Positions 13,101-25,234 of a stretch of DNA of 64,000 bases are shown piece after piece. The stretch spans positions 26,503,906 through 26,567,905 of the forward strand of contig CM038221.1 in NCBI GenBank assembly GCA_021442155.1, read 5' to 3'. Below the pieces are notes generated by a model, which worked only from the letters and a program-made list of their open reading frames with translations, was not told where the DNA came from and did no database searches. Origin of the DNA: Cymbidium sinense (taxonomy: Eukaryota; Streptophyta; Magnoliopsida; Asparagales; Orchidaceae). The translations under genes and the position numbers were made by a program. How positions within the stretch are numbered: the first letter of the stretch is position 1; each line of letters begins with the position of its first letter.

Positions 13101-16100
13101 TTTGATTATGATTTATTTATTTATCAATTTGATTGGATTAAATGAATTGAAAGCTTGCTTTAATTTTAATTAGGTTCAATTATTTACGATTAGAATTTCA
13201 TTTAACCTCATTCATCTATTATGTTTATTATAGTTTGGTTAACATTGAATTAAGAATTCATGTTTTGATTTGATTATTAGATTTATATATTTAATAGTTA
13301 ATTAGCTCTTCTCATTCAAGTAGGTTGAATTAGATTCAATTTGACTATGTATTAAATTGATGAAAAATTACTTTAATTTCTTTTGATTTGATTAGTACCA
13401 TAAGATTAATCAAAATGGAAGTGATTTATGATTATGTTTAGATTTAATTTGGTTAGATTTTAGATTAATTTATTTGATTAGGTTTAGGTTTAATTTCGTT
13501 AGGTTTAGGTTTAATTTGTTTGATTAGGTTTAGGTTTATTTAGTTAAGTTCAAATTTGAATTTAATTAATATTTAAGTAAATTTAATTTGGTTCAAGTTT
13601 ATGTTTAATTGGATCAAGGTTTGATTTGATTTAAGTTGAAAATTATGTGATATTTACTTGATTTAATTTAGAGTGTGGTTTTAGTTTAGCTATTTTAATT
13701 CATTATAATTTAGCTTTGATAAATTCAATTAATGTTAATTTTGATGATTTATTAAACCCTAATTTTAAATAATTTTTTAACTTTTAGAGGATTATATTAT
13801 TTTCATAAGGTTATTTGATGTTAATTAGAGTGGTTTAAATCATTTTTGTCATTTTTTCTAATTTTCTAGATTTTTAAATTAATTATTTCATGAAATTAGG
13901 CATTTGAACTTTGAAATTCAATACCTCTTAATTCTTTCATCATTTTGATTTGCAATTTTTATGATAGGTGTATTTTAACCTCAATTTCAGTCCCTAAAAA
14001 GTTCAAATTAATTTGATTAATATTTATGGATTAATTAATAAAATTTAGTGTTTACTAAAACTTAAATTAAACTCACAATACCTAACAAAAATTAGAGATT
14101 TTAAATTAATTAGATTCTTCTCAAAAACATGAATCCAACAAGCTCTTATGTGTAATTTTTCAATGAGTATGATAATTTTTATGATCTTTTGAAGTTTTGG
14201 TTGAGTTTAAGTAATTTTTAAATTTAGAAAATCATTGAATTTTCTGTTTAACCTAGTCAACACCACATGGCACTGACGGGGCATGTTTTACGCATGCCAG
14301 CAAAAGATTGGTCCACACCACTGCCACGTGTAATATGAGAAGGAAAAGCATGGGTTAGATCAGACTGTCCAGATCAAATCCTAAGATCTAAAGGTTGAAA
14401 TTAAATGCATCTGTCATTTTAATCACAGCCATCCATCCTATTTGAGGGGGATCGGATGGCTACTGGCTCATCCTCCCCGTGGATGGCAAACTGAGAGGGG
14501 GGAAGCCATTGCCACCCCTCCAAGCACCGATTTTCGGTGATACCCGTCAAAAATCATCCATTTTTATTCCAAAACATTGCATATTGCAAATGAAACATAG
14601 CTATGGGTTTAAATCCAAATTTCCCATGACTTCACTTCACAAACTATCAAAGCATGAAAATCAATGGTGGGAGTTGGCGGTTACCTCACCAAGCCCATGT
14701 CCGGCGGTGATGACATTTCAAAAATGTTCCTGGGTGTGGGACGGAGCTCTACGATGAAGATGTCCACTTGCCTTCTCTCAGTCATTGGAAACATTTCCGC
14801 CTTCAGCCTGATTGATGTTTCTTGTTAAACGGTCGAGGATTGGGAAATGGCTGATTCACTCTCTTGATGATGGTGAAGGTGTATGGATACTTCTCCTTGG
14901 GAGAGGAAAGCTCCTCTCCTATTTCCATGGTTGGTCATCCCTTAGCAATCGAGTTTCGCAGAACTTCAGCATGCTGGTGGCAGAGAATCAAGAAAAGGAT
15001 TAGTTGGGCTCCTTTTTGCCTCTGAATGATTGTGTGTGCTTGGAATGAAGAGAGCCACACTCATTTTCCTTCCTCTTCTCCTTTTTCTCTTAGCCGAGAG
15101 CCCCATCTCATTCACCTTTTTTATTTGTCTTTCAAAGTCAAGGATGGCTGCCTTGGATAAATGGGAAGCTTGGAGTGTAGCTGAAGGGGGCCTTATATTG
15201 ATTGGAGAAAATCTCATTTCATTGAATGAGGTATGGAAGAGGGAGGAGGTTTGACTTCATGTGCATGAGTTTGTCTTTTCTTTTCTCCACACATGGCTTC
15301 TACCTCATCCCTTATGGCCACCTCACCTTTTTAGGATGATGATTGGCTGCCCAAGTCAAGCCCTAAGTGGGCTATGAGTTGAACTTCATTTCACTTGAGT
15401 TAAGTTTGAATTTGAATGTTTGGTTTGATTCATTTGAGTTTGTTTTAATTTATATTAAATTATGTTAATTTCATTTGATCAATCAACATTAGATGGTGAT
15501 TGAAATTATTATTCTTTGAGTGATTTGAAGCTTAATTGATTCATATTATATTTAGGTTTCTTGTGATTTTAGGCTAGTTTAATCAATTTGACTTTAAGTA
15601 AGCCTCTTGACTTTCTTAACCTATTTGATCATCTTTTAAGTTTGGATTTGTATTTAATTATATTTGAATATCATTTACTATTATTATTATTTTTTTTTAT
15701 TATTACTATTTATTTTTCTTATTTGTTTTCATTTGATTTGAATTATATTTTGATTTTCACCTAAATTGACCCATTTTGAATTGAATGAGTTGAGTTAGAT
15801 TTGATTAAGTCAAATGATTGATTTGACCCAATCAAGAAGTGTTTAGGATTCAATCACATTTAATTGAATGTTTAAGATGATTTAGAATAATTAATTTCAC
15901 TTGATTTGATGTTAATTTTGATTTTGATTCGCTCTGATCCAAATTGAGCTTAATGGGTTCACTTAAGTCAAACGATCGAATTGGTTAAATTAAATCAAAA
16001 AAATTATCAAAATGGTTCATTTATGATTTTAAAATATGCTTGGAGTACTTTATTTGAATTATTTATGATTTAGTTTGGGTTTGAGTTCAATAGAGTTCAT

Positions 16101-16811
16101 TTGGGCTATTCCAATTAACCTATTTGAGAGCTTATTGGATTTAGATTTATTTATATTTGTATTTAAGCATATTTATTTGATGGTTTTGAGCCTTTGGAGT
16201 AATTCTATTTGGCTAAATTTTGGTTCGTCTGCTTTTGACTTAATGGGGCCCACACGGATCAAATTTAGTTCAAATGACCTATTTCCACTTTGAACCTCAT
16301 TTGGATTTATTTTTGAGTTCATTGATATTCATGCATTGATTTTGTGTTTTTGGTTCAATTTAATTTGATTTATTTTGAATTGATTTGATTTTATTTGGAC
16401 TTTAGTAATTTTGAGCTTAAACGGGTTAATTGATTTAATCAACCTAATTATCTCAACCAAAGCTCAATTGAATTTAGATTTTAATTCAAATATGTTTGAT
16501 TTAGATTTCTATTGAGTTTCATTAGATTTGGGTTTAATCTGGGTTCATCTGATCCGATTGGGTTAGGACATGTCCTAAAAGGATCTATTAAGATGACCTA
16601 GCCTTTCACTTTAGCATATTAAGTTTGATTCGATTTCAAATTTGAATTTAGTTTTAAGTTTTAAAGTTTGATTCGATTTGTTATTTTATTCTTTTTATTA
16701 GCCTAAGCAAAGTGTCTTAAGTGCCTAATTAGGAACTCCTAATCTAAGATTAGGGGACCTAATTACTAGGATTATGAATGATGTTAACCTCATCCAAAAA
16801 TGAGGTCAACA
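10169..16811 (-). repeat. 3' LTR of element A, about 6.6 kb
   Basis: In element sense the LTR starts at 16,811 with TGTTGACCTC and ends at 10,169, where the plus strand reads TGGTAATTTTATTTGG. The end closest to 10,169 (to ~11,600) matches 23,773-25,203 and 25,235-26,012. The remainder parallels 31,947-39,781 more loosely and the reverse complement of 26,014-31,946. It includes a G+C-richer island (14,250-15,360) holding several short open frames, set in a long C-poor region full of 'ttgatttgatt' words (12,230-14,200 and 15,400-16,700). The gene-like frames in the island are not conserved in the other LTRs, so I read it as a regulatory or leader region. Confidence 0.7.
12448..12473. other. 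Perfect 12-bp inverted repeat (hairpin) in the LTR
   Basis: AAACTTTCATCT is followed by a two-base centre and its exact reverse complement AGATGAAAGTTT. No run of T or other terminator feature follows. No equivalent was noticed in the other LTR copies. Confidence 0.85.
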
Positions 16812-16924
16812 AATGGATCCCCAACATATGTGGTGGACTAGCAATAGTACACCACACATATTGGCATTGACCAAACTAGCCAACAGATCCAATAAAGATT
16901 ACAAGCAATATTGCTTCTAAAGGT

Positions 16925-17215
16925 TTGAATTTTGGTGTTAAATTTGAGTTTTGTATTTGATTTTGAATTTCATTTTGAAATTAGTTTTGATTCTAATTTG
17001 ATATTTTGCTTTGAATTGGGTTTGAAACTTGAATTTTTAATTTAGTTTTGATTTTATTTTGAATTCGATTTGAAATTTGGATTTTGAACTTAGTTTTGAT
17101 TTTGTTTTGAATTAAATTTGAATTTTAGATTTTGAATTTAGTTTTAATTTTGATTTGGTATTTTATTTTGAATCTTAAATTTAATTTTGATCATATTTTG
17201 AATTTTATTATGAAA
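16925..17215. repeat. T-rich short tandem repeat, about 48-bp period
   Basis: The phrase 'ttagttttgatt' recurs at about 16,981, 17,042, 17,090 and 17,138, giving a period close to 48 bases after a first step of 61. The tract is nearly free of C on the plus strand. It lies just inside the 3' LTR boundary of element A, on the polypurine-tract side. Confidence 0.7.
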
Positions 17216-17409
17216 GGTAAGCATAAATATGCCTTAGGTAATCTTAATTTATTCTTAAGGAAGTCTAGATTCTCTAATTTCTAAGAAGAATAAAGATGTT
17301 ATTATGAAGAGATTCAGTAAAAAATCTAGTCTTAACATGATAGTGATATTCAGATCAGATGCCTCGAGGGGTTTATTCTTATCCCGACTATCACAAAGTT
17401 TGGTTATCT

Positions 17410-18500
17410 TTAGTTTTCAATGACTAACCTAAGAAGAATGCATGAGAACTTACATCTTCCTAGTTGAACAAGGGGATAGTTTTGATAACTAACCAACCTA
17501 AGGGGAGGATCTATAAATGCCTTTGTTGAGATAGAATAAATCTTATATTTTATTTTATTTTATTTTTATTTTTCATCGATTTTCAATGACTAACCTAGAA
17601 AGAAAACACGGGGACTCGCATCTTTCAAAACTAGTCAAGGGGATAGCCCCAATGACTAACCAACCTAAGGGGGATCTATAAATTCCTATACTGGGATAAA
17701 CTAGATCCTATGATTTATTTTATTTCTTTTCCCATCAATTTTCAATGGCTAACCTAACAAGAAAGTATAGGGACTCACATCTTACTAGGTGGAACTAGCC
17801 AAGGGGATAGCCCTAATGACAACCAACCTAAGGGGTTCCCATCAGTTTTCAATGATTAACCTAGGAAGAAAGCATGGGGGCTCACATCTTCCTAGGTGAA
17901 ACTAGTCAAGGGGATAAACCTAATGATTAGCCAACCTAAGGAGTGGATCTATAAATGCTTATACTGGGATAGACTAGATCTTATGATTTATTTTATTTCC
18001 CATCAATTTTCAATGGCTAACCTAGCAAAAAAGCATAGGGGTTCACATCTTACTAGGTAGAACTAGCCAAGGGGATATCCCTAATGACTAACCAACCTAA
18101 GGGGTTCCCATCAATTTTTAATGATTAACCTAGGAAGAAAGTACGGGGACTCACATCTTCTAGGTGGAACTAGTCAAGGGGATAGCCCTAATGATTAGCC
18201 AACTAAGGAGTGGATCTATAAATGCCTATATTGAGATAGACTAGATCTTATGATTTGTTTTATTTCCCATCAGTTTTTAATGGCTAACCTAGCAAGAAAG
18301 CTCGGACTCACATCTTACTAGGTGGAACTAGCCAAGGGGATAGCTCTAATGACTAACCAACCTAAGGGGTTTCTATCGATTTTCAATGACTAACCAAGGA
18401 AGAAAGCATGTGGACTCACATCTTCTTAGGTGGAACTAGTCAAGGGGATGGCCCTAATGATTAACTAACATAAAGGGAGGATCTATAGATGCATATATGT
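17410..18500. repeat. Tandem repeat with alternating 160/107-bp steps
   Basis: The landmark 'tttcaatg(a/g)(c/t)taacc' occurs at 17,415, 17,581, 17,740, 17,847, 18,008, 18,116, 18,276 and 18,381. From 17,581 the steps are 159, 107, 161, 108, 160 and 105, so the true unit is a dimer of about 267 bp. Each unit carries 'gactcacatctt', 'ctagtcaaggggatag' and 'accaacctaagg'. Related words occur at 42,780-42,960, on the same side of the integrase region of element B. Confidence 0.85.
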
Positions 18501-18533
18501 GATAGACTAGATCCTATGATTTATTTTGTAGAA

Positions 18534-19320
18534 AGGATGCCACTATGGATACTTACTCTTGTCTAGGATGGTAGTTAAGGAGGGTGCCACTGTGGATACT
18601 TACTCCTCACCAAACTACACTGATTTCAACCAGAGAAGGATGCCTCTTGGGATACCTAATCTAGTCGTACTAGAGAGATAGGATGCCACTATGGATACTT
18701 ACTCCATAGTCTGAAGGATTTTATTTTTTATTTCTACAGGATGCCATTGCGAATACTTACTCATGTCTAGATGGTAGTTGGGAGATGCCCCTATGGATAC
18801 ATACTCCTCACCAAACTACACTGATTTCAACTAGATAAGGATGCCTCTTTGGGATACTTATATTTAGTGTAGAGAGATGGATGCCATTGTGTATACTTAT
18901 TCCCACCCTCGTAGTACTAAAGATTTTGTTTTTGATTTTAGATAGGATGCCACTGTGGATACTTACTCCTGTCTTGGATGGTAGTTAGGGAGGACTCCAC
19001 TATGGATACTTACTCCTCACAAAACTACACTAATTTCAACCAGAGAAGGATGCCTCTTGGGATACTTACACTAATAGCTATCTAGAGATAGGATGCCTTG
19101 TGAAGTTACTCATGTGGATGGTAGTTGGGACGCATTTGTGGATACTACTCTCACCAAACTACATTGGTTTCAACCAGAGAAGGATGCTTTTTGGAATACT
19201 TACACCTAATCTAGCCGTACTAGAGAGATGGGATGCCACAATGTATACTTATTCCCACCCTCATAGCACTAAAAATTTTATTTTTGATTTCTAGATAGGA
19301 AGCCAATGTGGATACTTACT
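18534..19320. repeat. Tandem repeat, about 205-bp period
   Basis: 'aggatgcc...gatacttactc' units start at 18,534, 18,740, 18,944, 19,090 and 19,297. Four of the units are spaced at 204-207 bp and one is shortened to 146. Within each period, shorter related words recur ('ggatgcctcttgggatac'), pointing to growth from a ~70-bp ancestor. Degenerate relatives appear at 43,150-43,300 in element B. Confidence 0.8.
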
Positions 19321-19329
19321 CCTATCTAG

Positions 19330-19620
19330 GATATTTTAAATATAGGAATGGTGTCATGATGACTTATTCCTACCCTATGGACAGTAGGAATGGTGCTAAG
19401 ATGACTTAGTCCTACCCTATGGATAGTAGAATGGTGTCACAAAGGGTTTACTCCAAACTTATGGGAATGGTGTACAAAGGCTTACTCCAAACCCAAGAGA
19501 TTTATAGGAAGGATGCCATGAATGGCTTACTCCCATTCTATAAAGAGTAAGAATGGTGCCACGAAGGGCTTACTCCATACCCAAGATAATCATAATAAGG
19601 GTTCGGACCCAGTGTATGAT
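19330..19620. repeat. Short tandem repeat, about 30-60-bp units
   Basis: The phrase 'ggaatggtg(t/c)...gacttactcc(t/a)accc' repeats at irregular 30-60-bp steps (about 19,336, 19,386, 19,429, 19,460 and 19,550). It continues the tandem block towards the pol remnant. Confidence 0.65.
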
Positions 19621-19799
19621 ATGTCAATGGCAAGAATAAGATTTTATAATTTTCAATCATCTCAAAGTTCTATATGATCATGTTAAATGTCTAATCAATT
19701 TTAGACAAGACATCATCTGGCATCAACCTGAGAGATTTATTTTCTAAGCTTGCATGTAACATTTTAGTTCTTAGGCAGCAAAAACTAAGGTCGAACAAT

Positions 19800-20830
19800 G
19801 CTTCTCAATTGATGATATTTTATTTTTTTTTGTTTGTGTAAATATGTAGCTTCCATGACATTCTCTTAGTTTTCTTCATTGATTTGAGTCAAGGAAACAT
19901 TAAGAAGTTTCTATAAAGCTACAAATGATATATATATTCATTTTCCTTACATATATACTTTAATACATTCTCCTTGTCTTCTTAAGAGATTCTTTGAAAG
20001 CTACAATATACAAGCTTTATGGTTTTCCAAGAATGTGAGTAGTAAGGACAAGTAGACTCTTAGATTCTTCCAAATGTACCTTGACATTTCTTATCCCTAA
20101 AATTTTGAATTATTTGATTTAAGATAATAAAAGTTGACATTCTCATAATTAAATAAGTCATTTTAAGAAAAAGTAGCTTCTCTTGAAAGACTTCTTTCAA
20201 TGATATTATTTGAAGGATAGTTTTGATTAATTTTGATCCCTCTAGATTCCACTATGGGTTTTAAGAAATCCCTTAAAGCCACCTCAAAGGAGCATTCTAG
20301 GAAATTCCCTTTAAATTGGTCTATTGCAATAATTCTCAAGTTGTAAGGATTTTTTTTTTTTTTTGATAAGATCATTGATGTCACCTGATAATGAGTGAGG
20401 CTATCAAAATTTTATTCATGACATTTTGATAAATTTCCTAACATTCCTCGGACAAACAACTTAATGTGTGAGAATATCCTTAAAGGGATTACGACGTCGT
20501 TATACATCCTTAGGGATCATCTTGATTTGATCGGATTCAGATAAGTGACCCTCAAATTAGAATATTATATATGGATAGAAGTTTTAACCATTTTGAGTTC
20601 AAGTATGAATACTAAGAATCCATCTTTAAGGCAAAGCTTTGTTTAAGTTTATGGAATTGACACATATGCCGATTTGACCATTTCTTTACTAAGACAATGT
20701 TAGACAACCAAGAAGAATATTTTCTTCTCATGTAAGGATCATTGATTTCTTTTTTTAGCAATAATTTGCCATTTGAAGTCTAATCGCATGTGTCAAGAGA
20801 TTTATTTTATTAGAATAGCATAAAGCCCAA
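19800..20830 (-). pseudogene. Element A reverse transcriptase remnant
   Basis: On the minus strand, near 20,750-20,660, a broken translation reads RNGQIGICVNS followed by LNKA. This aligns with the KNGQIRICVNFRDLNKACPK segment of the plus-strand element at 59,380. Further down, the frame at 20,384-20,163 contains FLKPIVESRGIKINQN, matching the end of the RT palm/connection region (FLGFxVxxRGIEVDP in relatives). The YVDD-bearing part between them is degraded. Below 20,160 nothing more of pol is recognisable before the tandem repeats. Confidence 0.65.
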
Positions 20831-21718
20831 TTAGGAGCTTATAAACCACTATATATAGAAATAACTTGATTAAGTAGTCTTAAACTCTAGAAATAACTTG
20901 ATTAAGTCATCAATATTCATTTTACTAAAGAATGAGCTTATAAATCAATTTTTTCTTCTTCTTTTTTGTTCCTAAATATATTTTTCTTATAACTCATCAG
21001 TTGTGGATTTAACTTTTTCTTCAAATTTTGGGGGATGCATCTCGAACTTGAAGACTATTTGAATCTTCAGGCTTCTCTTAAATAATACTTATCCAAGGAA
21101 ATAGATTATTATATAAAGGGAAGGACAAGTTTCTGATTGCAATTAATTATCTTATGATAGATAACCTTAAATTTTTCACATTTGGATTTTGTACTTTCTT
21201 CCTAGAATTTTATTTCTTTTCAACTTCTTCAATGTGGGGTTATTCTTACTTCCAACTCTATCACCTAGTGTTAATGTAGGAGAGTTAGAGCCAAAGTGCC
21301 CACATATTCATTAATATTTTCATACAAAGAGAGGTCATCATCCTTTTAGCTCTTGATGCTTCTAATGAGATTTCAACTTTAATAAGGCCTTAAATATATT
21401 TGACTCTTCATTTGAACAAGACTTCAAGTCACTATAAATCACAGAAGATTTATTTTCTCTCTCCTTCTTTTTTTCTTTATGTTATTTTATTTTATTTTTC
21501 ATCATTTTTTTTAATTTTTGGCTTTACTAATGTTAAACTTAATAGAATCACTAATTTGCTATTTGGATAAATAGTAAGTGGCATCACCATAAATCCTAAC
21601 TTCATGAATCAAGAATAGTTATTCATCTCTTTTAATGATATAGTCAACTCCATGATGTATATATTTGATAGATTGATAGGTGAAGAAGAACACCATTCTA
21701 CATTCATGACTTCAAGGT

Positions 21719-22278
21719 TTAAAAGAGCACAAAAGATATTTCTGAATCTATGAATTTTAACTTCAGATTGCAAGTCATCACTTTCAGACAATAATTGGAT
21801 TGAATTTGAAACCTTCTTCCCTTTTTTTTATTGGATTCACATAGTATCATCTCTTTAGAGTTGATCCTATGTGAATTCATTCTTAAATAAATAAGATATT
21901 TAAAATTAGTAATGTTGATCGATGCACCCAAGTCAACAAACATTATGAAGATTTTAGAGTATCCACATTGACCATTAAATAGAAAAGTCAATTTTATTGA
22001 GCAATTCCTAGTAGTAGATCTTCGTTAAAGAAGATAACCTTAGAAACTTTCTTATATTGGAATGCCTCATCAGAGAAATTTGCTAGTAGTTGAGCAAGAC
22101 AACTCTTTGAATTGAGTAATGCCTTAATCAGTGATTCCTTCATTTTCTTAAAGAAAATAAAGGTGTCACAACTATTTAATTTTGTAAGCAATTTCTTAAG
22201 ATGAGCTAAACCACTATTAGCAATTCTTAAAAGAATATATTTTTCTGTTAAGAAAAAGATTTTTTTATAGAAGCTCAA
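21719..22278 (-). pseudogene. Element A aspartic protease remnant
   Basis: Two overlapping minus-strand open frames (22,278-21,994 and 21,991-21,719) cover the region before and across the retroviral-type aspartic protease. The second contains MFVDLGASINIT, equivalent to the VLVDxGASxNI active-site loop, so the catalytic aspartate is still present. The first ends with FFNEDLLLG, a segment that precedes the protease in Tat relatives. A frame break between the two makes the product non-functional. Confidence 0.65.
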
Positions 22279-22310
22279 GAGTTTAGTTGTTATTGATGAC
22301 TTATTTGCTA

Positions 22311-22311
22311 T

Positions 22312-22336
<25 letters not shown>
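22311..22336. repeat. (TC)n microsatellite
   Basis: An uninterrupted CT dinucleotide run of 26 bases inside the element A pol region. Confidence 0.95.
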
Positions 22337-22342
<6 letters not shown>

Positions 22343-22606
22343 TATTTGAGGTGGTAAGACAACCATTTCAAAGTTTAATTTTGATAATCTTTTTAAATTG
22401 AAAGGAGGAGAGTAGGGTCAACTCTATCCTCAATGGTGTCCTCATGTTCTCCTATTGAACCATTAGAATTGGAAGACTTTAACTTAATGTTCAAAGTCTC
22501 CCTCTAAGAATTAGCGATAGGAGCATCACTATCAGGACCAAGTTCGTTTAGTATCATAAAGTCATGAGATTTTGAAAATTAATTTTAGAGGGATCAAAAT
22601 TTTCAT

Positions 22607-22639
22607 TATATATATATATATATTAGAATATTCTTATAT

Positions 22640-22670
<31 letters not shown>
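22607..22670. repeat. Interrupted (AT)n microsatellite
   Basis: Two AT runs (about 22,607-22,622 and 22,642-22,670) are separated by a short imperfect stretch. They lie in the gag-to-protease region of element A. Confidence 0.95.
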
Positions 22671-22673
<3 letters not shown>

Positions 22674-22879
22674 AGAAGTCAACTGAATTTTCTTTTCATT
22701 ATCTCTAATCCATTTATTTTGTTATTTAGGGATAAGAATGAAGAAGACATGGAGTCTAGCTATATCATCCTTACCAACATATATATCTGCTTTTCCCTTC
22801 TTGACTCTCTCTTAAACTTTTAATAATTCAAGATTTTTGGAGGGTCTAAGAGGAATCATCTTTGAGTCTCTCCCTAAAC

Positions 22880-23250
22880 TAGCTAATTAGCTAAAGCATC
22901 TAACTTCTAGGTTTCTTGGTGGACATACAAAAATGGTTTAATAATAAATTTTTTTTGAACAAAATCAAAGCTAAATTACATTCATCAACACGAGAAGCAT
23001 CCTTAGTGGGGATATAAAGTTCTTCTTTGATCTCCACAATTGACCCATGCTTAGAGTCAACATGGTATCCTTTTTAGATCACAATTATCCCTTCCTTAAG
23101 GTTCTTCTCAAATTAATTTTTGAATGTGAAATAATCTTTGATCCTATGTTACATCACTTGATGGTAGGGGTAATAACTAATGTTATACCCACTTCCATTA
23201 GTTTCAAGGATTTTGAAATTTGAAGATTTTTTTATATAAAAAAATTCCTT
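22880..23250 (-). pseudogene. Element A gag zinc-knuckle remnant
   Basis: On the minus strand from about 23,180 the frame reads YYPYHQVM, stop, HRIKDYFTFKN. This aligns residue for residue with DYCPYHHMFGHVLGDCITFKDW of the plus-strand element at 56,650. The first cysteine of the CxxHx4Hx4C knuckle is Tyr here, and a stop sits where the Gly would be. The N-terminal gag is not recognisable between here and the primer-binding site. Confidence 0.6.
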
Positions 23251-23472
23251 TATTTCAATATACATTCCAAGATAGTAAACACTTGGTATGTATTAGAACA
23301 AAGAAATATCAGTTTGAAGTCCTTATAATAACTCTCTTTAGCTTTTATCCAAAGCTAAGATAAAATCAAGGACAAGGAGGGATTTATAACTTACTTTTCA
23401 AAATTCATAATTTCTCTAAAGATGATTTCAACTTTTAAAAGATGATTTTATTTTTATTTTCATTTTAGAATG

Positions 23473-23526
23473 ATGTCAAATTTCTATTTTGACAAAAGTT
23501 GAGTCTAACAAAATGACTTCATTTTG
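23473..23526. other. Two hairpins in the element A leader
   Basis: The paired words TGTCAAA and TTTGACA (about 23,474-23,494) and CAAAATG with CATTTTG (23,509-23,526) lie between gag and the primer-binding site. This is the same position as the hairpin array of element B, so they may be survivors of a shorter version of it. Confidence 0.5.
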
Positions 23527-23741
23527 AACTTTAAATTATTTGAATTTTATTAAAAAGATAGTTCTAGGACCCACTCATTTGATTGTGATAAATAAGGAGT
23601 TCTAGAACCTAAGAAGGATGTTAGGTGAGCTCAACCAAGGATGAAATGGAAAGGCACCCAACCAAAAGAAAGGCAGTCCTGACCCGTCAGTACACTGCTA
23701 ATATATAAAGATAAAAGTCAATTTTTAAAGATGGAGAGAGG

Positions 23742-23761
23742 AACTACTCCCTAGCGAGTCA
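23742..23761 (-). other. Decayed primer-binding site of element A
   Basis: The plus strand reads 'ctccctagcgagtcact', a mutated form of the tRNA-Arg-like word at 54,081-54,100. It is preceded by the same 'gatggagagaggaac' context and followed, after a short 'agaaaaata' spacer, by the LTR end at 23,773. Confidence 0.7.
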
Positions 23762-23772
23762 CTAGAAAAATA

Positions 23773-25203
23773 TGTGAGAATTTTATTTGGAACACCACGA
23801 CAGATCTTGGGGTACTTAATTAGGTAATCAAATATGTCATTAAGGGATAAATGTGTTATCTTGAAAGATAAACATAATACCCTATAATGGATTTCATTAC
23901 TTAATAAGAACTCCTAAGGCTGATGGGTCTTCGATATATCAGAGATTCTTCCCTAAACTACATGGAGAGATAGAACAGGGTTTATTTTATTGCAGGGTTC
24001 ATGGTTCTCTATAAGGGCAAGTATTTATAGTTAATTACATCTTAGAAGGAGAACAATTCCTCCTAAGAATACTCTAGATTAAAGAAATTGACTTTCATTT
24101 CTATGGATTTCAAAGTATACATCAAAAGGATGGTTAATTTAGAAATCCAAGTGGGAACGCTTCGAGGGGGAAGAGTTCTTTTCGGAAGCCAAATGGGATT
24201 GAGTAGGAAATGCTTTTGGATACTAAGCAACCTAGTAAGTATTTCCACTATCCTATTATTGGGCTTTATATTTTTGAAATTGAAATTATTTAGAATTTTA
24301 AGTTGATGTTTTATTAAAAATTTAAGACTTAGATTCTAAAAGCATAAGACTATAGAAATATCTAAAATTTGAAGACTTATTCCAATTGGATGCTTTAGAA
24401 CCTGAGTCTAAAAGTACTTCTGACATAAGCCAAATTTGACCTAGTTTAACTTTTTATAAATTAGGGAATTATCGATTCTCTTTCTCACTTGAGAAAATAA
24501 ACTTATCCCGACTCGGACTTCTTACTTCACTGAATGGGTTGTCAGCTAACACTACCTAAGCAATTTAAAATCATGTAAGCTAGTCTTATGCAAATGTAAG
24601 ATGGTTGGGCTATTATATTTAAGAAAAAAAAAAGTTAAGAGCTTAAACTCACACCCTAAGAAATTAGATCATGTGTGGTATGCATTCCATGACTTAGACT
24701 AATGTAATAAAATTTACAACTTTTTATTCATTTTGACTCATCATTTTGGATTCAAGTTTGAGAAGATTTATGCCTAAATGCATGATGAAAATCGATTATG
24801 GGCTAAATCAGAAAGAAGAGGTGTTCTCCACTATGATGGACTACTCTCACAGGTCAAGCCTCCCATACAAGAATGGAGACCCCCTATTTGCAAGAGGGAA
24901 ATAATATGCATGCATGATGTTGAAATATACAACCATTTAGGTAAGGGGTTACTAAATCTTTTATTTCTTAATTAAAATCATAGGCTTTAGAGTGAAGTTA
25001 TGAGTTGATTAAATTTTAATTAAAATTATTAACTGAGTAAAAATTTAATTTTCTAAGAGCCTAACGCATCCATGCTTTATTGCCAAATACAATAATAATA
25101 GAAATAAACATATGAAAAGCATGCAGTTCTATTATGTACTCCAAAATAAATCAAACCAAATTTAAATAAATAAATAGGCCAGTACAACCAAGGATCGCTA
25201 TAA
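23773..25203 (-). repeat. 5' LTR of element A, truncated
   Basis: The segment matches 10,169-11,610 closely over its whole length, starting 'tgtgagaattttatttgg' beside the primer-binding site. It breaks off at about 25,203, where the intact LTR would continue for another ~5 kb. Confidence 0.85.
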
Positions 25204-25234
25204 GAGCACAAAAGATATTTGGAACACCATGCAG
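25204..25234. other. Rearrangement junction with filler DNA
   Basis: Between two LTR pieces lie 'agagcacaaaagatattt', also found at about 21,724-21,741 in the element A protease region, and then a 16-20-base scrap of LTR end ('ttggaacaccatgcagatct'). Such patchwork is typical of end-joining repair that copies nearby templates. Confidence 0.6.

Larger units (their letters stand above)
10169..25203 (-). mobile_element. Element A: decayed Tat-type Ty3/gypsy retrotransposon
   Basis: Read on the minus strand the order is a truncated 5' LTR (25,203-23,773), a primer-binding-site remnant (23,761-23,742), gag zinc-knuckle remnant, protease, reverse transcriptase, tandem-repeat blocks (19,620-16,925) and a 3' LTR (16,811-10,169). 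The domain order, the 'KNGQI' to 'LNKA' stretch of the RT and the long LTRs fit the Tat/Ogre branch. The second RNase H and the integrase could not be recognised and seem deleted between the RT and the tandem repeats. Every domain contains stops. The left end is embedded in a LINE remnant; the right end meets a scrambled junction at 25,204. Confidence 0.8.

Noticed and set aside
14479..15254. Several 60-90-codon open frames on both strands
   Set aside because: They overlap one another within a G+C-richer island of an LTR and share no sequence with frames at the matching place in the other LTRs.
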